The notes under the pieces: generated by a model
Seen by the model: the letters and a program-made list of their open reading frames with translations, nothing else
What the model was told of the DNA's origin: nothing
Databases searched by the model: none
Shown: in pieces, positions 29,770 through 42,084 of the stretch
Numbering within the stretch: the first letter of the stretch is position 1
Layout of the letters: each line of letters begins with the position of its first letter
Origin: Mycobacterium sp. Root265
GTDB lineage: Bacteria > Actinomycetota > Actinomycetes > Mycobacteriales > Mycobacteriaceae
Direction of reading: 5' to 3'
DNA length: 64,000 nt
NCBI RefSeq assembly: GCF_001428895.1
Contig: NZ_LMJA01000004.1
Location: 99,787 to 163,786, forward strand
Translations under genes and position numbers: made by a program

Positions 29770-31122
29770 CTAAACCGTGAGGTATTCGGGTGTGTTGACG
29801 GCGGCGGCGACCAGCCGGTCCGGGCGGTCGGCCAGCGGCTTCAACGCCCCGGCCGTGGTGTCGGTCCAGGCGCCGATACCCAGCAGGTAGCCCGCGGCAT
29901 CGATGCGGTCGCCGGGAGCGGCATCCGACACCAGCGAGAGATCACCCAGGGGGACGAACCGGTCGGCCGCCCAGACCCGCGCGGCCGCACTCGTATTGGA
30001 CAGCCACACCCGGCCCTGCGGCCAGCCATCGACGTCCGGTGGCGCAAAGGGACGCTGGCCCATCACCTTGAGCACGACATCGCAGGCGGTCAAGGTGTCC
30101 GGGCCGTCGAGCGGCACCGACAGCGAGCGCAGCATGCCGACCAGCCACTCCACCGGTGTGACGACCGAGGTGCCGGCGCCTGCGGTGAAGTCGGGGTCGA
30201 GAAAGATGGCTTTGGTCAACGCTTTCAGATCCCGGTTCGGGCCGTAGGCGGCGACCAGCCGGGCGGAGGCGGCCTCGCTCGGGTCGGTATCGGAGGCCAG
30301 CAGACGCCACAGCTTGGAGCTCACGAAGCGTGCCGACGCAGGGTGCCCGACCACGATGTCGCAGAAGTCGTTGTCCCCGAAGGGGCCGGTCTTGCCCAGG
30401 ATCGTCTTGGAACCGCCGTCGTGGTGCTCTGCCACCAACAAGGTGCCCCGGCCCAGCGTGTCGAAACGCCCGGTGAGCGCCCGCGCGCCCTCGCGGACAT
30501 CGCTTTCGTTGTAGCCGTTGTCGTGACCGAGGGCGAAGAGTTCCATGAATTCCCGGGACAGGTTCTCGTTGGGCGCCTCTTTGGTGTTGCCCAGGCCATC
30601 GAGCCAGCGCAGCATCGCCGAGTCGGTCAGGATGGCGTAGGCGAGATCCCGGAAGTCACCGAGCGTGTGGGTGCGCAGAGTCTGGTTCTGGGCCGCCATG
30701 AATTCCGCGGCCACCACCTTTTCCGCCGAGGTGGCGAAGTGGTTGTGCCAGACGAACGTCAGCTTTTCGTGGATCGGTTGACGCACGGCGACCATACGAC
30801 GTATCCACCAACCGGACAGATCCTGCATCTGCGCCAGCATGCTGCTCACGAAGGGCGCCGTGGTGGCTTCGCTGGCGGGCAGTGCTGGGGTCGAGTAGGA
30901 CGCCATCGGCGTCGCGATGGCACCCGGGTCGGCGGCGGGGTCAAGATCGAGCACCTCGTCGAGGTATGCCCGCCACTCGCGATTCACCACCGCGTCGATT
31001 TCGCGCCCGGTCGCACCGAAACCGGACCGCCGCATCATTCGTGCGGTGGCCAGCCATTGCGGCGATTGCGAACCCGTGATCTGCTCCTCCGGCCAGCGCA
31101 GCTGCGCTCGTGGTGTCGACAA
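29770..31122 (-). CDS. DUF1800 protein
   Basis: A roughly 450-residue DUF1800-family protein. LATARMMRRSGFGATGREIDAV, TFVWHNHFATSAEKV and NENLSREFMELFALGHDNGYNESDVREGARALTG (split across the family core) are diagnostic. The start is uncertain: the longest frame begins with TTG at 31122 without an obvious ribosome-binding site, and the next candidate ATGs come about 28 codons later. No clear signal peptide is visible. It is probably partnered with the exported DUF1501 protein; role unknown. Confidence 0.85.
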   Translation of the reverse strand: MSTPRAQLRWPEEQITGSQSPQWLATARMMRRSGFGATGREIDAVVNREWRAYLDEVLDLDPAADPGAIATPMASYSTPALPASEATTAPFVSSMLAQMQDLSGWWIRRMVAVRQPIHEKLTFVWHNHFATSAEKVVAAEFMAAQNQTLRTHTLGDFRDLAYAILTDSAMLRWLDGLGNTKEAPNENLSREFMELFALGHDNGYNESDVREGARALTGRFDTLGRGTLLVAEHHDGGSKTILGKTGPFGDNDFCDIVVGHPASARFVSSKLWRLLASDTDPSEAASARLVAAYGPNRDLKALTKAIFLDPDFTAGAGTSVVTPVEWLVGMLRSLSVPLDGPDTLTACDVVLKVMGQRPFAPPDVDGWPQGRVWLSNTSAAARVWAADRFVPLGDLSLVSDAAPGDRIDAAGYLLGIGAWTDTTAGALKPLADRPDRLVAAAVNTPEYLTV

Positions 31123-31144
31123 TAGGGCCCGCGCGCGAAGTTTG

Positions 31145-31846
31145 CTAGAGCCGGCGGGTCAGGGCTTCCGACGCGGCCAGCAGATCGGCGGCCCAGCGGG
31201 CGCCCGGCCGGCGCCCCATCCGGTCGATGGGCCCGGACACCGAGATGGCGGCGATCACCGCGCCGCGTCCGTCGCGCACCGGCGCGGACACGCTGGCGAC
31301 CCCGGATTCGCGTTCGGCGGCGCTTTGCGCCCAGCCCCTCTTGCGGACCTCGGCGAGCGTGCGTTCGGTGAATTTCGCGGTCGTGAGCACCGACTGCTGG
31401 GTGGCGCTATCGCTGTAGGCCAGTAGCACTTTGGCCCCGGACCCCGCCGTCATGGGCAGCCGGGTGCCGACGGGGACGGTGTCACGCAGACCGACCGGTG
31501 GCTCCAGGGAGGCCACGCACACCCGGGAGCTGCCCTCCCGGCGATAGAGCTGGACGCTCTCGCCGGTGAGTTCGCGCAGCCGGGGCAGGACGGCGGCACC
31601 GGCGGCCAGCAGCGGATCGTTGACCTGCCCGGCCAGTTCGGTCAGCGCCGGTCCCAGCCGCCATCGACCCTCGGTGTCCCGGGCGAGCAGGCGGTGCACT
31701 TCCAGTCCGGCGGCCAGCCGGTGCGCGGTGGCCCGCGGCAGGCCGGTGCGTTCGCACAGTTCGGCCAGACCGCAGGGTGACTCGGCCACCGTGTGCAGTA
31801 CGCCCACCGCTTTGTCGAGGACGCCGATACCGCTATCCTGTCTCAC
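31145..31846 (-). CDS. IclR-family regulator of leuCD (NdgR/LtbR-like)
   Basis: A 233-residue regulator. The N-terminal winged helix (GLAELCERTGLPRATAHRLAAGLEVHRLL, in pieces) is followed by an IclR effector domain with TAGSGAKVLLAY and GVASVSAPVRDGRGAVIAAISVSGP. It is divergent from leuC, the arrangement of Rv2989 in M. tuberculosis, LtbR in Corynebacterium and NdgR in Streptomyces. Control of leuCD is therefore likely. GTG start at 31846, overlapping one arm of the TCTCAC/GTGAGA dyad. Confidence 0.92.
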   Translation of the reverse strand: MRQDSGIGVLDKAVGVLHTVAESPCGLAELCERTGLPRATAHRLAAGLEVHRLLARDTEGRWRLGPALTELAGQVNDPLLAAGAAVLPRLRELTGESVQLYRREGSSRVCVASLEPPVGLRDTVPVGTRLPMTAGSGAKVLLAYSDSATQQSVLTTAKFTERTLAEVRKRGWAQSAAERESGVASVSAPVRDGRGAVIAAISVSGPIDRMGRRPGARWAADLLAASEALTRRL

Positions 31847-31876
31847 AGGGAGATACTAGCGTCCCGCATCGTGAGA
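31841..31876. promoter_or_regulatory. Dyad between IclR regulator and leuC
   Basis: TCTCAC (31841-31846) and GTGAGA (31871-31876) are inverted arms in the short divergent region, one of them covering the regulator's own start codon. It is a candidate site for the IclR protein; binding is inferred from position only. Confidence 0.4.
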
Positions 31877-31922
31877 TAGCCAGCCCGTCACGGCAGGACG
31901 CCCGAGTCGAATAGAGATACCC

Positions 31923-33365
31923 ATGGAGCAGACACAGTCCAGTCCGCGGCCCCGAACCCTGGCCGAGAAGGTGTGGGATGACCACGTCGTGGCCCGCGGC
32001 GCCGGTGAACCCGACCTGATCTACATCGATCTGCACCTCGTGCACGAGGTCACCAGCCCGCAGGCCTTCGACGGTCTGCGGTTGGCCGGGCGCCCGGTGC
32101 GGCGCCCCGATCTCACCATCGCCACCGAGGATCACAACGTGCCGACGGTGGATATCGACAAGCCGATCGCCGATCCGGTGTCGCGCACCCAGGTGGACAC
32201 CCTGCGGCGCAACTGCGAGGAGTTCGGTATCCGGCTGCATCCGATGGGCGACGCCGAGCAGGGCATCGTGCACATCATCGGACCGCAACTGGGTCTGACA
32301 CAGCCGGGTATGACGGTGGTGTGTGGCGACAGCCACACCTCGACCCACGGCGCGTTCGGCTCGATCGCCATGGGTATCGGCACATCTGAGGTCGAGCATG
32401 TGATGGCCACCCAGACGCTTCCGCTCAAGCCTTTCAAGACCATGGCGGTCAACGTCGACGGCGAGCTGCCCGAGGGAGTGAGCGCCAAGGACATCATTCT
32501 GGCGGTCATCGCCAAGATCGGCACCGGTGGCGGGCAGGGTCACGTCATCGAATACCGGGGCAGCGCCATCGAATCCTTGTCGATGGAGGGCCGGATGACG
32601 ATCTGCAATATGAGCATCGAGGCCGGCGCCCGGGCAGGCATGGTGGCGCCCGATGCCACCACATTCGAATTCCTCAAGGGCCGTCCGCACGCGCCGAAGG
32701 GCGCCGATTGGGATGCCGCGGTGCAGGCCTGGACCGAGTTGCACACCGATGAGGGCGCTGAATTCGACACCCAGGTCTACATCGACGCCGCGACGCTGAG
32801 CCCGTTCGTCACCTGGGGGACCAACCCCGGGCAGGGTGTGCCGCTCTCGGCGACGGTGCCCGATCCCGAGATGATGCTCGATGACGACGCCAAGCAGGCG
32901 GCTGAGAAAGCGTTGACCTATATGGACCTTCGCGCCGGCACCCCGATGCGTGAAATCCCGGTGGACACCGTCTTCGTCGGATCGTGCACGAACGGACGCA
33001 TCGAGGATCTGCGGGTGGTCGCCGAGGTTCTGGACGGCCGCACGGTGGCGGACGGGGTGCGGATGCTGGTGGTCCCCGGCTCGATGCGAGTGCGCGCACA
33101 AGCCGAATCCGAGGGTCTGGGAGCAATCTTCACCGCCGCCGGGGCGGAATGGCGCCAGGCCGGCTGTTCGATGTGTCTGGGGATGAACCCGGATCAGCTT
33201 GCCCCCGGCGAGCGTTGCGCCTCGACCTCCAACCGCAATTTCGAAGGCCGACAGGGCAAGGGCGGGCGCACCCATCTGGTGTCGCCTGCGGTGGCAGCAG
33301 CCACCGCAGTGCGCGGCACGCTGTCTTCCCCGGCCGATCTCGAACCAGCCGCCGCCACCCACTAG
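31923..33365 (+). CDS. leuC: 3-isopropylmalate dehydratase large subunit
   Basis: A 480-residue aconitase-family subunit that, with LeuD, isomerises 2- to 3-isopropylmalate. The [4Fe-4S] ligands are in VGSCTNGRI and in [36 protein letters not shown] and EDHNVPT are further family blocks. ATG start 76 bp from the divergent regulator. leuD follows after 28 bp. Confidence 0.97.
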   Translation: MEQTQSSPRPRTLAEKVWDDHVVARGAGEPDLIYIDLHLVHEVTSPQAFDGLRLAGRPVRRPDLTIATEDHNVPTVDIDKPIADPVSRTQVDTLRRNCEEFGIRLHPMGDAEQGIVHIIGPQLGLTQPGMTVVCGDSHTSTHGAFGSIAMGIGTSEVEHVMATQTLPLKPFKTMAVNVDGELPEGVSAKDIILAVIAKIGTGGGQGHVIEYRGSAIESLSMEGRMTICNMSIEAGARAGMVAPDATTFEFLKGRPHAPKGADWDAAVQAWTELHTDEGAEFDTQVYIDAATLSPFVTWGTNPGQGVPLSATVPDPEMMLDDDAKQAAEKALTYMDLRAGTPMREIPVDTVFVGSCTNGRIEDLRVVAEVLDGRTVADGVRMLVVPGSMRVRAQAESEGLGAIFTAAGAEWRQAGCSMCLGMNPDQLAPGERCASTSNRNFEGRQGKGGRTHLVSPAVAAATAVRGTLSSPADLEPAAATH

Positions 33366-33393
33366 GTCTTCGAACCGCAAGGAGTACCAGGAC

Positions 33394-33987
33394 ATGCAGG
33401 CTTTCACCACTCATACCGGAATCGGCGTGCCGCTGCGCCGTACCAATGTCGATACCGACCAGATCATCCCGGCCGTCTATTTGAAGCGGGTCACCCGAAC
33501 GGGTTTCGAGGACGGTTTGTTCGCCGCATGGCGTAACGACCCGTCGTTCATTTTGAATCTGGCGCCCTTCGACAAGGGGTCGGTTTTGGTGGCCGGCCCC
33601 GATTTCGGCACCGGATCGTCGCGCGAACACGCCGTCTGGGCGCTCATGGACTACGGCTTCCGAGTCGTCATCTCACCGCGATTCGCCGATATTTTTCGGG
33701 GCAACGCCGGCAAAGCGGGTCTTTTGGCGGCCGAAGTGTCACATGATGATGTCGAACTTCTCTGGAAGCTGATCGAGCAGAATCCGGGCTTGGAAATCAC
33801 TGTGAATCTTCAAGATCGGACCATCTCCGCTGGAACGGTCCTGCTGCCGTTCAACATTGATGACTACACCGCATGGCGGCTGCTCGAGGGACTCGACGAT
33901 ATAGGCCTTACGCTGCGGAAACAGGACGAAATCGAAGCCTACGAGCAGCGTCGACCGAGCTTCAAACCGCGCACACTTCCGGTCTGA
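33394..33987 (+). CDS. leuD: 3-isopropylmalate dehydratase small subunit
   Basis: A 197-residue swivel-domain subunit. [24 protein letters not shown] opens the protein, and [34 protein letters not shown] is the substrate loop. The ATG 33394 is preceded by AAGGAG at 33379-33384. The length matches the mycobacterial homologue (198). Confidence 0.97.
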   Translation: MQAFTTHTGIGVPLRRTNVDTDQIIPAVYLKRVTRTGFEDGLFAAWRNDPSFILNLAPFDKGSVLVAGPDFGTGSSREHAVWALMDYGFRVVISPRFADIFRGNAGKAGLLAAEVSHDDVELLWKLIEQNPGLEITVNLQDRTISAGTVLLPFNIDDYTAWRLLEGLDDIGLTLRKQDEIEAYEQRRPSFKPRTLPV

Positions 33988-34154
33988 ATTCGGGGTTTCC
34001 GGGGCCCCAAATATGGCCCGGCAACCACATTCTCGGACGCCGGTACCACTGTCCAAGTGGGCCAATCGGATTGCCGAATATTCATCAGCTACGTATGAAA
34101 CTGCGCGTGGCTCTTGGAAATATGCGCCCAATGGGTTTACCGTGTCCTCTAGTC

Positions 34155-34169
34155 GGTCCAAGGTGGACC
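34155..34169 (+). promoter_or_regulatory. Hairpin-forming repeat in hupB 5' region
   Basis: GGTCCA and TGGACC flank AGG, ending 21 bp before the hupB ATG. The 203-bp leuD-hupB spacer also contains CCACT/AGTGG and GGGGCCCC repeats. It may be a 5' UTR structure or an operator; nothing more is assigned. Confidence 0.3.
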
Positions 34170-34190
34170 ACTGGACTTCGGAGGGTTTGC

Positions 34191-34853
34191 ATGAACAAAG
34201 CAGAGCTCATCGACGCACTCACAACCAAGTTGGGCACCGATCGTCGACAGGCTACTGCCGCGGTTGAGAACATCGTTGACACGATCGTGCGTGCCGTGCA
34301 CAAGGGCGAGAGCGTCACCATCACCGGCTTCGGCGTTTTCGAGCAGCGTCGCCGTGCCGCCCGTGTGGCTCGTAACCCGCGTACCGGTGAGACCGTCAAG
34401 GTCAAGCCGACGTCGGTTCCGGCATTCCGCCCGGGCGCGCAGTTCAAGGCGGTTGTCTCTGGCGCGCAGCGTCTCCCGGCAGACGGCCCCGCCGTCAAGC
34501 GTGGTGTGGCAGCGGCTCCGGCCAAGCGCACCGCCGCCAAGAAGGCCGCTCCGGCCAAGAAGGCGGCAGTGAAGAAGGCTGCACCGGCCAAGAAGGCTGC
34601 ACCGGCCAAGAAGGCTCCGGCCGCCAAGAAGGCTGCACCGGCCAAGAAGGCCGCTGCACCGGCTAAGAAGGCTGCACCGGCCAAGAAGGCTCCGGCCGCC
34701 AAGAAGGCCGCACCGGCTAAGAAGGCTCCGGCCGCCAAGAAGGCTGCACCGGCCAAGAAGGCCGCTGCACCGGCAAAGAAGGCCGCCGCGAAGGCTCCCG
34801 CCAAGAAGGCTCCGGCCAAGAAGGCGGCTCCGGTCAAGCGCGGCCGCAAGTAG
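34191..34853 (+). CDS. hupB: Histone-like nucleoid protein HupB
   Basis: A 220-residue actinobacterial HU. Residues 1-90 are the HU fold ([51 protein letters not shown]). Residues about 105-217 form a histone-H1-like tail of Lys/Ala/Pro repeats (PAKKA and PAAKKA units) that adds non-specific DNA binding and is a known acetylation target in mycobacteria. It ends in KRGRK. It is slightly longer than M. tuberculosis HupB (214) because of the repeat number. ATG with GGAGGG about 7 bases upstream. Followed by a strong terminator. Confidence 0.97.
   Translation: MNKAELIDALTTKLGTDRRQATAAVENIVDTIVRAVHKGESVTITGFGVFEQRRRAARVARNPRTGETVKVKPTSVPAFRPGAQFKAVVSGAQRLPADGPAVKRGVAAAPAKRTAAKKAAPAKKAAVKKAAPAKKAAPAKKAPAAKKAAPAKKAAAPAKKAAPAKKAPAAKKAAPAKKAPAAKKAAPAKKAAAPAKKAAAKAPAKKAPAKKAAPVKRGRK
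34518..34838 (+). repeat. Tandem Lys/Ala/Pro-coding repeat in hupB
   Basis: Imperfect direct repeats of units such as GCACCGGCCAAGAAGGCT and GCTCCGGCCGCCAAGAAG run through the coding tail. They are translated in frame, so they are not a CRISPR array. Such DNA is prone to copy-number change between strains. Confidence 0.85.
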
Positions 34854-34867
34854 TTCCGGCTCTTACC

Positions 34868-34909
34868 CACAAAAGCACCCCAGAACAGTGGTTCTGGGGT
34901 GCTTTTGTG
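34868..34909. terminator. Bidirectional terminator between hupB and mutT1
   Basis: ACAAAAGCACCCCAGAAC and its perfect inverse, extended by one further C-G pair, flank the loop AGTG. The stem carries A and T runs at its ends, so it can act on both strands. It lies between the convergent genes hupB and mutT1. Confidence 0.9.
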
Positions 34910-34914
34910 TGTGC

Positions 34915-35835
34915 CTATTCCAGGACGGCCAGTGGGCTGCCGATATGGTCGGCGGCGATCAGGCGGCCACCCACCGACGACAGCACCCAGGTGCTGCCCT
35001 TGCGGTTTCGTGACTTGTCGGGCCGCACACCGTCGCGCTCGCACCACCACGCGATGAGATCGGGAATCACCTTGCCCTGGGTGCAGATCACCGGCGTCGC
35101 ATCGGCTGAACCGGAGGCGATCTCCAGAACCCGGGCGCGGGCGGTCTTCTTGTCATCGGAGTAGGCCTCATCGGTGAGGGCGGCCTCTGTGTCGATGGGC
35201 ACACCGATTTCCTGAGCCAGTGGCTCCAGCGTCTGCCGGCATCGCACCCGCGGGGCGGCGTGAAGCTCGGTGGCACCAAAGGCAAGTAGTTGACTCACCA
35301 GCGATTCGGCCTGTGCGCGACCGAGCTTGTCCAGCGGTCGTTTGGAATCCTCGCCCTTGTACTTGGACCGCGAACCGGCCCGCGCATGCCGCACGATGAT
35401 CGTCGTCGCGGTGTCGGCGGGTGCTTTGGCGAAGCGTCGCAGCACCTTACGGTCCTGCTGGTACTGCAGCCGCTTCATTGCGTCTTTCGGCGGCAGCCAG
35501 AGCAGTTCGTCCACCTCGTCGTTGGCGCTGAACGCGCCGTCACCCACGCCGGCCGCCCAGTACACGACCCGCTTGACCGCACCGTCCACCGGATAACTGA
35601 TGACGGCCAGCCTGCGCCCGAGTCGGCTCTGAAATCCGGTCTCCTCACGGATCTCCCGGACCGCGGTGGCGGGGTGGCTCTCGCCGGGGTCGACCTTGCC
35701 CTTGGGAAGAGACCAGTCGTCGTAGCGCGGGCGGTGCACGACCGCGACCTCGGTGCGTCCCGCATGCTCCCGCCACAGCACCGCACCGGCGGCATGGACG
35801 GTCTTCACCTTCTTGCGGGTCGAGCTGTCCGACAC
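34915..35835 (-). CDS. mutT1: MutT1-type Nudix hydrolase with histidine-phosphatase domain
   Basis: A 306-residue two-domain protein. The N-terminal Nudix domain contains [25 protein letters not shown], read as the G-x5-E-x7-REUXEEXGU box. A C-terminal histidine phosphatase domain has the catalytic VRHARAGSR near residue 150. Mycobacterial MutT1 cleans 8-oxo-dGTP and diadenosine polyphosphates. GTG start. It converges with hupB and is followed by ppk, whose end is 40 bp upstream. Confidence 0.95.
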   Translation of the reverse strand: MSDSSTRKKVKTVHAAGAVLWREHAGRTEVAVVHRPRYDDWSLPKGKVDPGESHPATAVREIREETGFQSRLGRRLAVISYPVDGAVKRVVYWAAGVGDGAFSANDEVDELLWLPPKDAMKRLQYQQDRKVLRRFAKAPADTATTIIVRHARAGSRSKYKGEDSKRPLDKLGRAQAESLVSQLLAFGATELHAAPRVRCRQTLEPLAQEIGVPIDTEAALTDEAYSDDKKTARARVLEIASGSADATPVICTQGKVIPDLIAWWCERDGVRPDKSRNRKGSTWVLSSVGGRLIAADHIGSPLAVLE

Positions 35836-35875
35836 ATCAACTCCTAGGTGTTGTCAGTGGCCGACAGTCCGGGGG

Positions 35876-38047
35876 TCAGGGTGAGCGATGTCTCGCCATC
35901 AGGGCGACTTGGTGGTCGCGCACCGTCTGGCCGGGGAGCGGCAGCGCATTCCATCGACCGTCGGCCTGGAGCTCCCAGCACCTGGTCGCCGGATCCATGG
36001 TGGACTCGAACATCTCGTCCAATTGGGCCGTCAGCCGCTGATCCTTGACCTGTGCCATGACTTCCACCCGGCGGTCCAGATTACGATGCATCATGTCGGC
36101 ACTGCCGATCCAGAACTCATCGATGGCGCGGAAGTGAATAATTCGGGAGTGTTCCAGGAAACGGCCGAGAATCGAGCGCACCACGATGTTCTCGGACAGA
36201 CCCTCATGGCCGGGACGTAACGCACAGATTCCGCGGACCACCACCTCGACCCGGACACCGGCCTGCGAGGCCCGGTACAACGCGTCGATCACCTGTTCGT
36301 CGACCAGGGCGTTGGCCTTCAGCCGGATTCGGCCCTGCCCGGTCTCCAGATGTGCAGCGGTCTCCTGCTCGATCCGCCCGATGATGCCCTTGCGCACACT
36401 GTGCGGCGCCACCAGCAGGTTGCGGTAGGACACCTTGCGGGAGTACCCCGTCAACGAGTTGAACAGGTCGGTCAGGTCGGCGCCGATGTCGGGGGAGGCG
36501 GTCAGCAGGCCGACATCCTCATACAGCCGGGCGGTTTTCGGGTTGTAGTTGCCGGTGCCGATATGGCAGTACCGCCGTATCGTCGAGCCCTCACGCCGGA
36601 CCACCAGGCAGGTCTTGCAGTGCGTCTTCAGCCCGATGAGCCCGTAAACCACGTGCACACCGGCTTGTTCGAGGGCACGTGCCCATTTGATGTTGGCCTG
36701 CTCGTCGAACCGCGCCTTGATTTCCACGAGCGCCACCACCTGCTTGCCGGCCTCCGCGGCGTCGATCAGCGCGTTGACGATCGGCGAGTCACCGGATGTG
36801 CGGTACAGCGTCTGCTTGATGGCCAGCACGTTCGGGTCGGCCGCGGCCTGTTCGATGAAGCGCTGCACCGTCGTCGAGAACGAGTCATAGGGATGATGCA
36901 CCAGCACATCACCGTCACGCAGCGTCGAGAAGATGCTCTTCGGCGTCTCGCGCTCGCCGAACGCGGCGGGCGTGGCGGGCACGAACGGACGGTCCTTGAG
37001 ATCGGGCCGGTCCACCCCGTAGATCTGCCACAGTGACGAAAGGTCGAGGAGCCCTGGCACCTCGATGACATCACCGGGATGCACGTCGAGTTCCCGCAAC
37101 AACAGCTCGAGCATGTTCTCGGTCATGTCGTCGGCGACCTCGAGACGCACCGGCGATCCGAACCGGCGCCGGGCCAGTTCCCGCTCCAGCGCCTGCAGCA
37201 GATCTTCGTCGCGATCCTCGGCGACCTCGAAGTCGGCATTACGGGTGATCCGGAACGCGTGCTGCTCGACGATCTCCAGGCCCGGGAACAGTACCGACAG
37301 GAAGGCGCCGATCAGCTCCTCCAGGGGCAGGAAGCGCACCGGACCCGGCGTGCCGTCCTCACCTTCGCGGCGGGGCAGCTCGACGAACCGGTCGACGTTG
37401 TCGGGCACCTTGATTCGGGCGAAGTGCTGGGTGCGGTCATCGGGCTGGCGCACCGTGATCGCCAGGTTCAGGCTCAGGCCGCTGACGAACGGGAACGGGT
37501 GCGCCGGGTCGACAGCCAGCGGCGTCAGCACCGGGAACACCTGCTCGTGGAAGTAGGTGGACAGCGTGGCGTGTTCGTCCTCGTCCAGATCGGCCCAGCT
37601 GACGATCAGGATGCCCTTCTCGGCCAACGCGGGTCGCACCGATTCCAGGAACACCTGGGCGTGGCGGCTGGAGATCTGCTGGGTGCGCTCACCGATGCGG
37701 CGCAACTGTTCCCGCGGGGACAGCCCGTCGGCGGAGCGCACCGACAGTCCCATCTCGTCACGACGTTTCAGGCCGGCGACGCGCACCATGTAGAACTCGT
37801 CGAGATTGGAAGAGAAGATGGCCAGGAACTTGGCCCGCTCCAGCAGCGGCAGCGAAGTGTCGGCGGCCAGCGCCAGCACCCGGGCATTGAAGTCCAGCCA
37901 GCTCAGTTCACGATTGAGGTAGCGGTCCTCGGGCAGCGCGTCCTCGATGGCGGCGGTGGTCTCCGCGGGGGGAGCGTCGGGTGAGCCGTCCACGGCCTCG
38001 GCCGGCGTCCACTCGGTGTCAGTAGTCGTTGTATCGGCGTCGGTCAT
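35876..38047 (-). CDS. ppk: Polyphosphate kinase 1
   Basis: About 723 residues, reversibly forming polyphosphate from [23 protein letters not shown] and [21 protein letters not shown] open the N-domain. The catalytic, phosphorylated His is in [21 protein letters not shown]. The ATG 38047 (MTDADTTTT) was chosen over a GTG eight codons upstream; both fit because the first 45 residues are an acidic, non-conserved leader. Same gene order as M. tuberculosis (mutT1, ppk, fbiD). Confidence 0.96.
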   Translation of the reverse strand: MTDADTTTTDTEWTPAEAVDGSPDAPPAETTAAIEDALPEDRYLNRELSWLDFNARVLALAADTSLPLLERAKFLAIFSSNLDEFYMVRVAGLKRRDEMGLSVRSADGLSPREQLRRIGERTQQISSRHAQVFLESVRPALAEKGILIVSWADLDEDEHATLSTYFHEQVFPVLTPLAVDPAHPFPFVSGLSLNLAITVRQPDDRTQHFARIKVPDNVDRFVELPRREGEDGTPGPVRFLPLEELIGAFLSVLFPGLEIVEQHAFRITRNADFEVAEDRDEDLLQALERELARRRFGSPVRLEVADDMTENMLELLLRELDVHPGDVIEVPGLLDLSSLWQIYGVDRPDLKDRPFVPATPAAFGERETPKSIFSTLRDGDVLVHHPYDSFSTTVQRFIEQAAADPNVLAIKQTLYRTSGDSPIVNALIDAAEAGKQVVALVEIKARFDEQANIKWARALEQAGVHVVYGLIGLKTHCKTCLVVRREGSTIRRYCHIGTGNYNPKTARLYEDVGLLTASPDIGADLTDLFNSLTGYSRKVSYRNLLVAPHSVRKGIIGRIEQETAAHLETGQGRIRLKANALVDEQVIDALYRASQAGVRVEVVVRGICALRPGHEGLSENIVVRSILGRFLEHSRIIHFRAIDEFWIGSADMMHRNLDRRVEVMAQVKDQRLTAQLDEMFESTMDPATRCWELQADGRWNALPLPGQTVRDHQVALMARHRSP

Positions 38048-38095
38048 GTGTCGATCATTGCCTATCCCCACCGTGCATTCCAGTGCGCATCGTGA

Positions 38096-39798
<1,703 letters not shown>

Positions 39799-39826
39799 GC
39801 GCCACCCGGAGCGACGGGAGATAAGC

Positions 39827-40927
39827 ATGGATGGTTATGGTGATTCCACCCGCAGCGTGAATGCTGTTGGAGCACACGGAGTTCCAGGTTCACCCATCGC
39901 GCCGGTGCCGGTTCCGGCGTCGGCGTACCACCTGTCGCCGGACGAGTCCGCACCGCTGGACACCTACGGTCGGGCCTCGAATCCGACGTGGCGCCAGCTG
40001 GAATCGGCACTGGCCGAGCTGGAGGGCGCCTCCTCGGCGCTGACCTTCGGTTCCGGTATGGGCGCCATCAGCGCGGCACTGCGGGTGCTGGCGAAACCGG
40101 GCAAGACACTGGTCGTGCCCGCCGACGGCTACTACCAGGTGCGCCGGTACGCCGCCGAATACCTGGCACCGCTGGGCGTCACCGTCGTCGAGGCGTCCGC
40201 CGCGCAGATGTGCGCGGCGGCCGAGCACGCCGACGTCGTACTCGCCGAGACGCCGGTGAACCCGACGCTGGACGTGGTGGACCTGCACCGACTGGCCACC
40301 AGTTGTCGTTCCCGCGGCGCGACCCTGCTGGTCGACAACACCGCCGCCACCCCACTGGGCCTGCAGCCGCTGTCGCTGGGTGCCGACCTCGTGGTCGCCA
40401 GCGCCACCAAGGCACTGTCCGGGCACAGCGATCTGCTGGCCGGCTACGTGGCGGGCTGCCACCCCGAACTGATGGCCGCGGTGGAACGCGACCGGCTGCT
40501 GGCCGGGCCGGTGCTCGGCACGTTCGAGGCCTGGCTGGTGCTGCGCAGTCTGGGCAGCGCCGGGCTGCGCATCGACCGGCAGTGCCGCAACGCGCAGGCA
40601 TTGGCGCTGATGTTGCGCGATCATCCGGCGGTGCGTTCGGTGCGCTACCCGGGCCTGCCGCAGGACCCGTCCCACCCGATCGCCGTCGAGCAGATGCGGC
40701 GTTTCGGTGGCCTGGTGTCCGTCGAGCTCGCCGATGCCGACGCCGTGCACAAGCTGGTGGAGCGCAGCGCGCTGCTGGTGGCGGCCACCAGTTTCGGCGG
40801 TATCCACACCTGTGTGGACCGTCGGGCACGGTGGGGAGACCCGGTGCCCGAGGGCTTCGCCAGGATCTCGCTGGGTATCGAGGACACCGACGACATCGTC
40901 GCCGATATCGAGCGCGCGCTGGCCTGA
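39827..40927 (+). CDS. Cystathionine gamma-lyase/synthase family PLP enzyme
   Basis: A 366-residue Cys/Met-metabolism PLP enzyme. The cofactor Lys lies in SATKALSGHSDLLAGYV. TFGSGMGAISAALRVL, DNTAATPLGLQPLSLGADL and the C-terminal ARISLGIEDTDDIVADIERAL are family signatures. It may act as cystathionine gamma-lyase or a related gamma-synthase; specificity is not settled. The ATG has GGGAG 7-8 bases upstream. It lies between gpsA and ddlA, which are adjacent in M. tuberculosis. Confidence 0.9.
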   Translation: MDGYGDSTRSVNAVGAHGVPGSPIAPVPVPASAYHLSPDESAPLDTYGRASNPTWRQLESALAELEGASSALTFGSGMGAISAALRVLAKPGKTLVVPADGYYQVRRYAAEYLAPLGVTVVEASAAQMCAAAEHADVVLAETPVNPTLDVVDLHRLATSCRSRGATLLVDNTAATPLGLQPLSLGADLVVASATKALSGHSDLLAGYVAGCHPELMAAVERDRLLAGPVLGTFEAWLVLRSLGSAGLRIDRQCRNAQALALMLRDHPAVRSVRYPGLPQDPSHPIAVEQMRRFGGLVSVELADADAVHKLVERSALLVAATSFGGIHTCVDRRARWGDPVPEGFARISLGIEDTDDIVADIERALA

Positions 40928-40979
40928 GCCAATCCCTGAGAATCCGGCCGGTGCCCGAAGCCGGTAGCCTCTGCAGGTT

Positions 40980-42077
40980 GTGAGTGCCCGTACCCGTGTC
41001 GCCGTCATCTATGGCGGACGCAGTTCTGAGCACGGGATTTCCTGTGTTTCCGCAGGAAGCATCCTGCGCAATCTCGACCCGCAGCGCTTCGACGTGGTTG
41101 CCGTCGGGATCACCCCGGACGGCTCCTGGGTGCTGACCGACGGTAAGCCCGAGACCTTGGCGATCACCGCCGGTGAGCTGCCGAATGTGGCCGGCGGCAC
41201 CGCGCTGGCGCTGGCCGCCGACCCGGTGCGCAGGGGCGAACTGCTCTCGCTGGGCGAGGGCGCCGGTGAGGTGCTGGCCGCCGTCGACGTGGTGTTCCCG
41301 GTGCTGCACGGCCCCTACGGCGAGGACGGCACCATCCAGGGCCTGCTGGAACTGGCCGGCGTTCCTTATGTCGGGGCCGGGGTGCTGGCCAGCGCCACCG
41401 GTATGGACAAGGAATTCACCAAGAAACTGCTGGTCGCCGACGGTCTGCCGATCGGCGATCATGTGGTGCTGCGTGCCCAGCAGGACACCGTCGCACTCGA
41501 CGACCGGGAACGCCTCGGCCTGCCGGTGTTCGTCAAACCCGCCCGCGGCGGCTCCTCGATCGGCGTCAGCCGGGTGACGGCCTGGGATCAGCTGGCCGCC
41601 GCGATCGCCGACGCCCGCCGGCACGACCCGAAGGTCATCGTCGAGGCGGCCATCATCGGCCGCGAACTCGAGTGCGGCGTGCTGGAGTTCCCGGACGGAC
41701 GCGTGGAGGCCAGCGAGATCGGGGAGATCCGGGTGGCCGGGGTGCGCGACCGCGAGGACACCTTCTATGACTTCGCCACCAAATACCTCGATGACGCCGC
41801 CGAGCTCGATGTGCCGGCCAAGGTCGACGACGAGATCGCCGGCGAGCTCCGTGCGCTGGCCATCAAGGCGTTCCGCGCCATCGACTGCCAGGGCCTGGCC
41901 CGGGTCGACTTCTTCCTCACCGAGGACGGTCCGGTGATCAACGAGATCAACACGATGCCCGGCTTCACCACCATCTCCATGTACCCGCGGATGTGGGCGG
42001 CCAGTGGGGTGGACTACCCGACGCTGCTGGCGACGATGGTCGACACCGCGGTGGCCAGGGGTACCGGCCTGCGGTGA
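40980..42077 (+). CDS. ddlA: D-alanine--D-alanine ligase
   Basis: A 365-residue ATP-grasp enzyme making D-Ala-D-Ala for peptidoglycan. [53 protein letters not shown] and the metal-binding [21 protein letters not shown] are intact. GTG start. This is the classical target of D-cycloserine. It converges with the DUF3515 gene (7-bp gap). Confidence 0.97.
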   Translation: MSARTRVAVIYGGRSSEHGISCVSAGSILRNLDPQRFDVVAVGITPDGSWVLTDGKPETLAITAGELPNVAGGTALALAADPVRRGELLSLGEGAGEVLAAVDVVFPVLHGPYGEDGTIQGLLELAGVPYVGAGVLASATGMDKEFTKKLLVADGLPIGDHVVLRAQQDTVALDDRERLGLPVFVKPARGGSSIGVSRVTAWDQLAAAIADARRHDPKVIVEAAIIGRELECGVLEFPDGRVEASEIGEIRVAGVRDREDTFYDFATKYLDDAAELDVPAKVDDEIAGELRALAIKAFRAIDCQGLARVDFFLTEDGPVINEINTMPGFTTISMYPRMWAASGVDYPTLLATMVDTAVARGTGLR

Positions 42078-42084
42078 TGCTCGG

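Noticed and set aside
34518-34838. CRISPR-like periodicity
   Set aside because: The repeats are contiguous, in frame and encode the Lys/Ala/Pro tail of HupB; there are no unique spacers.
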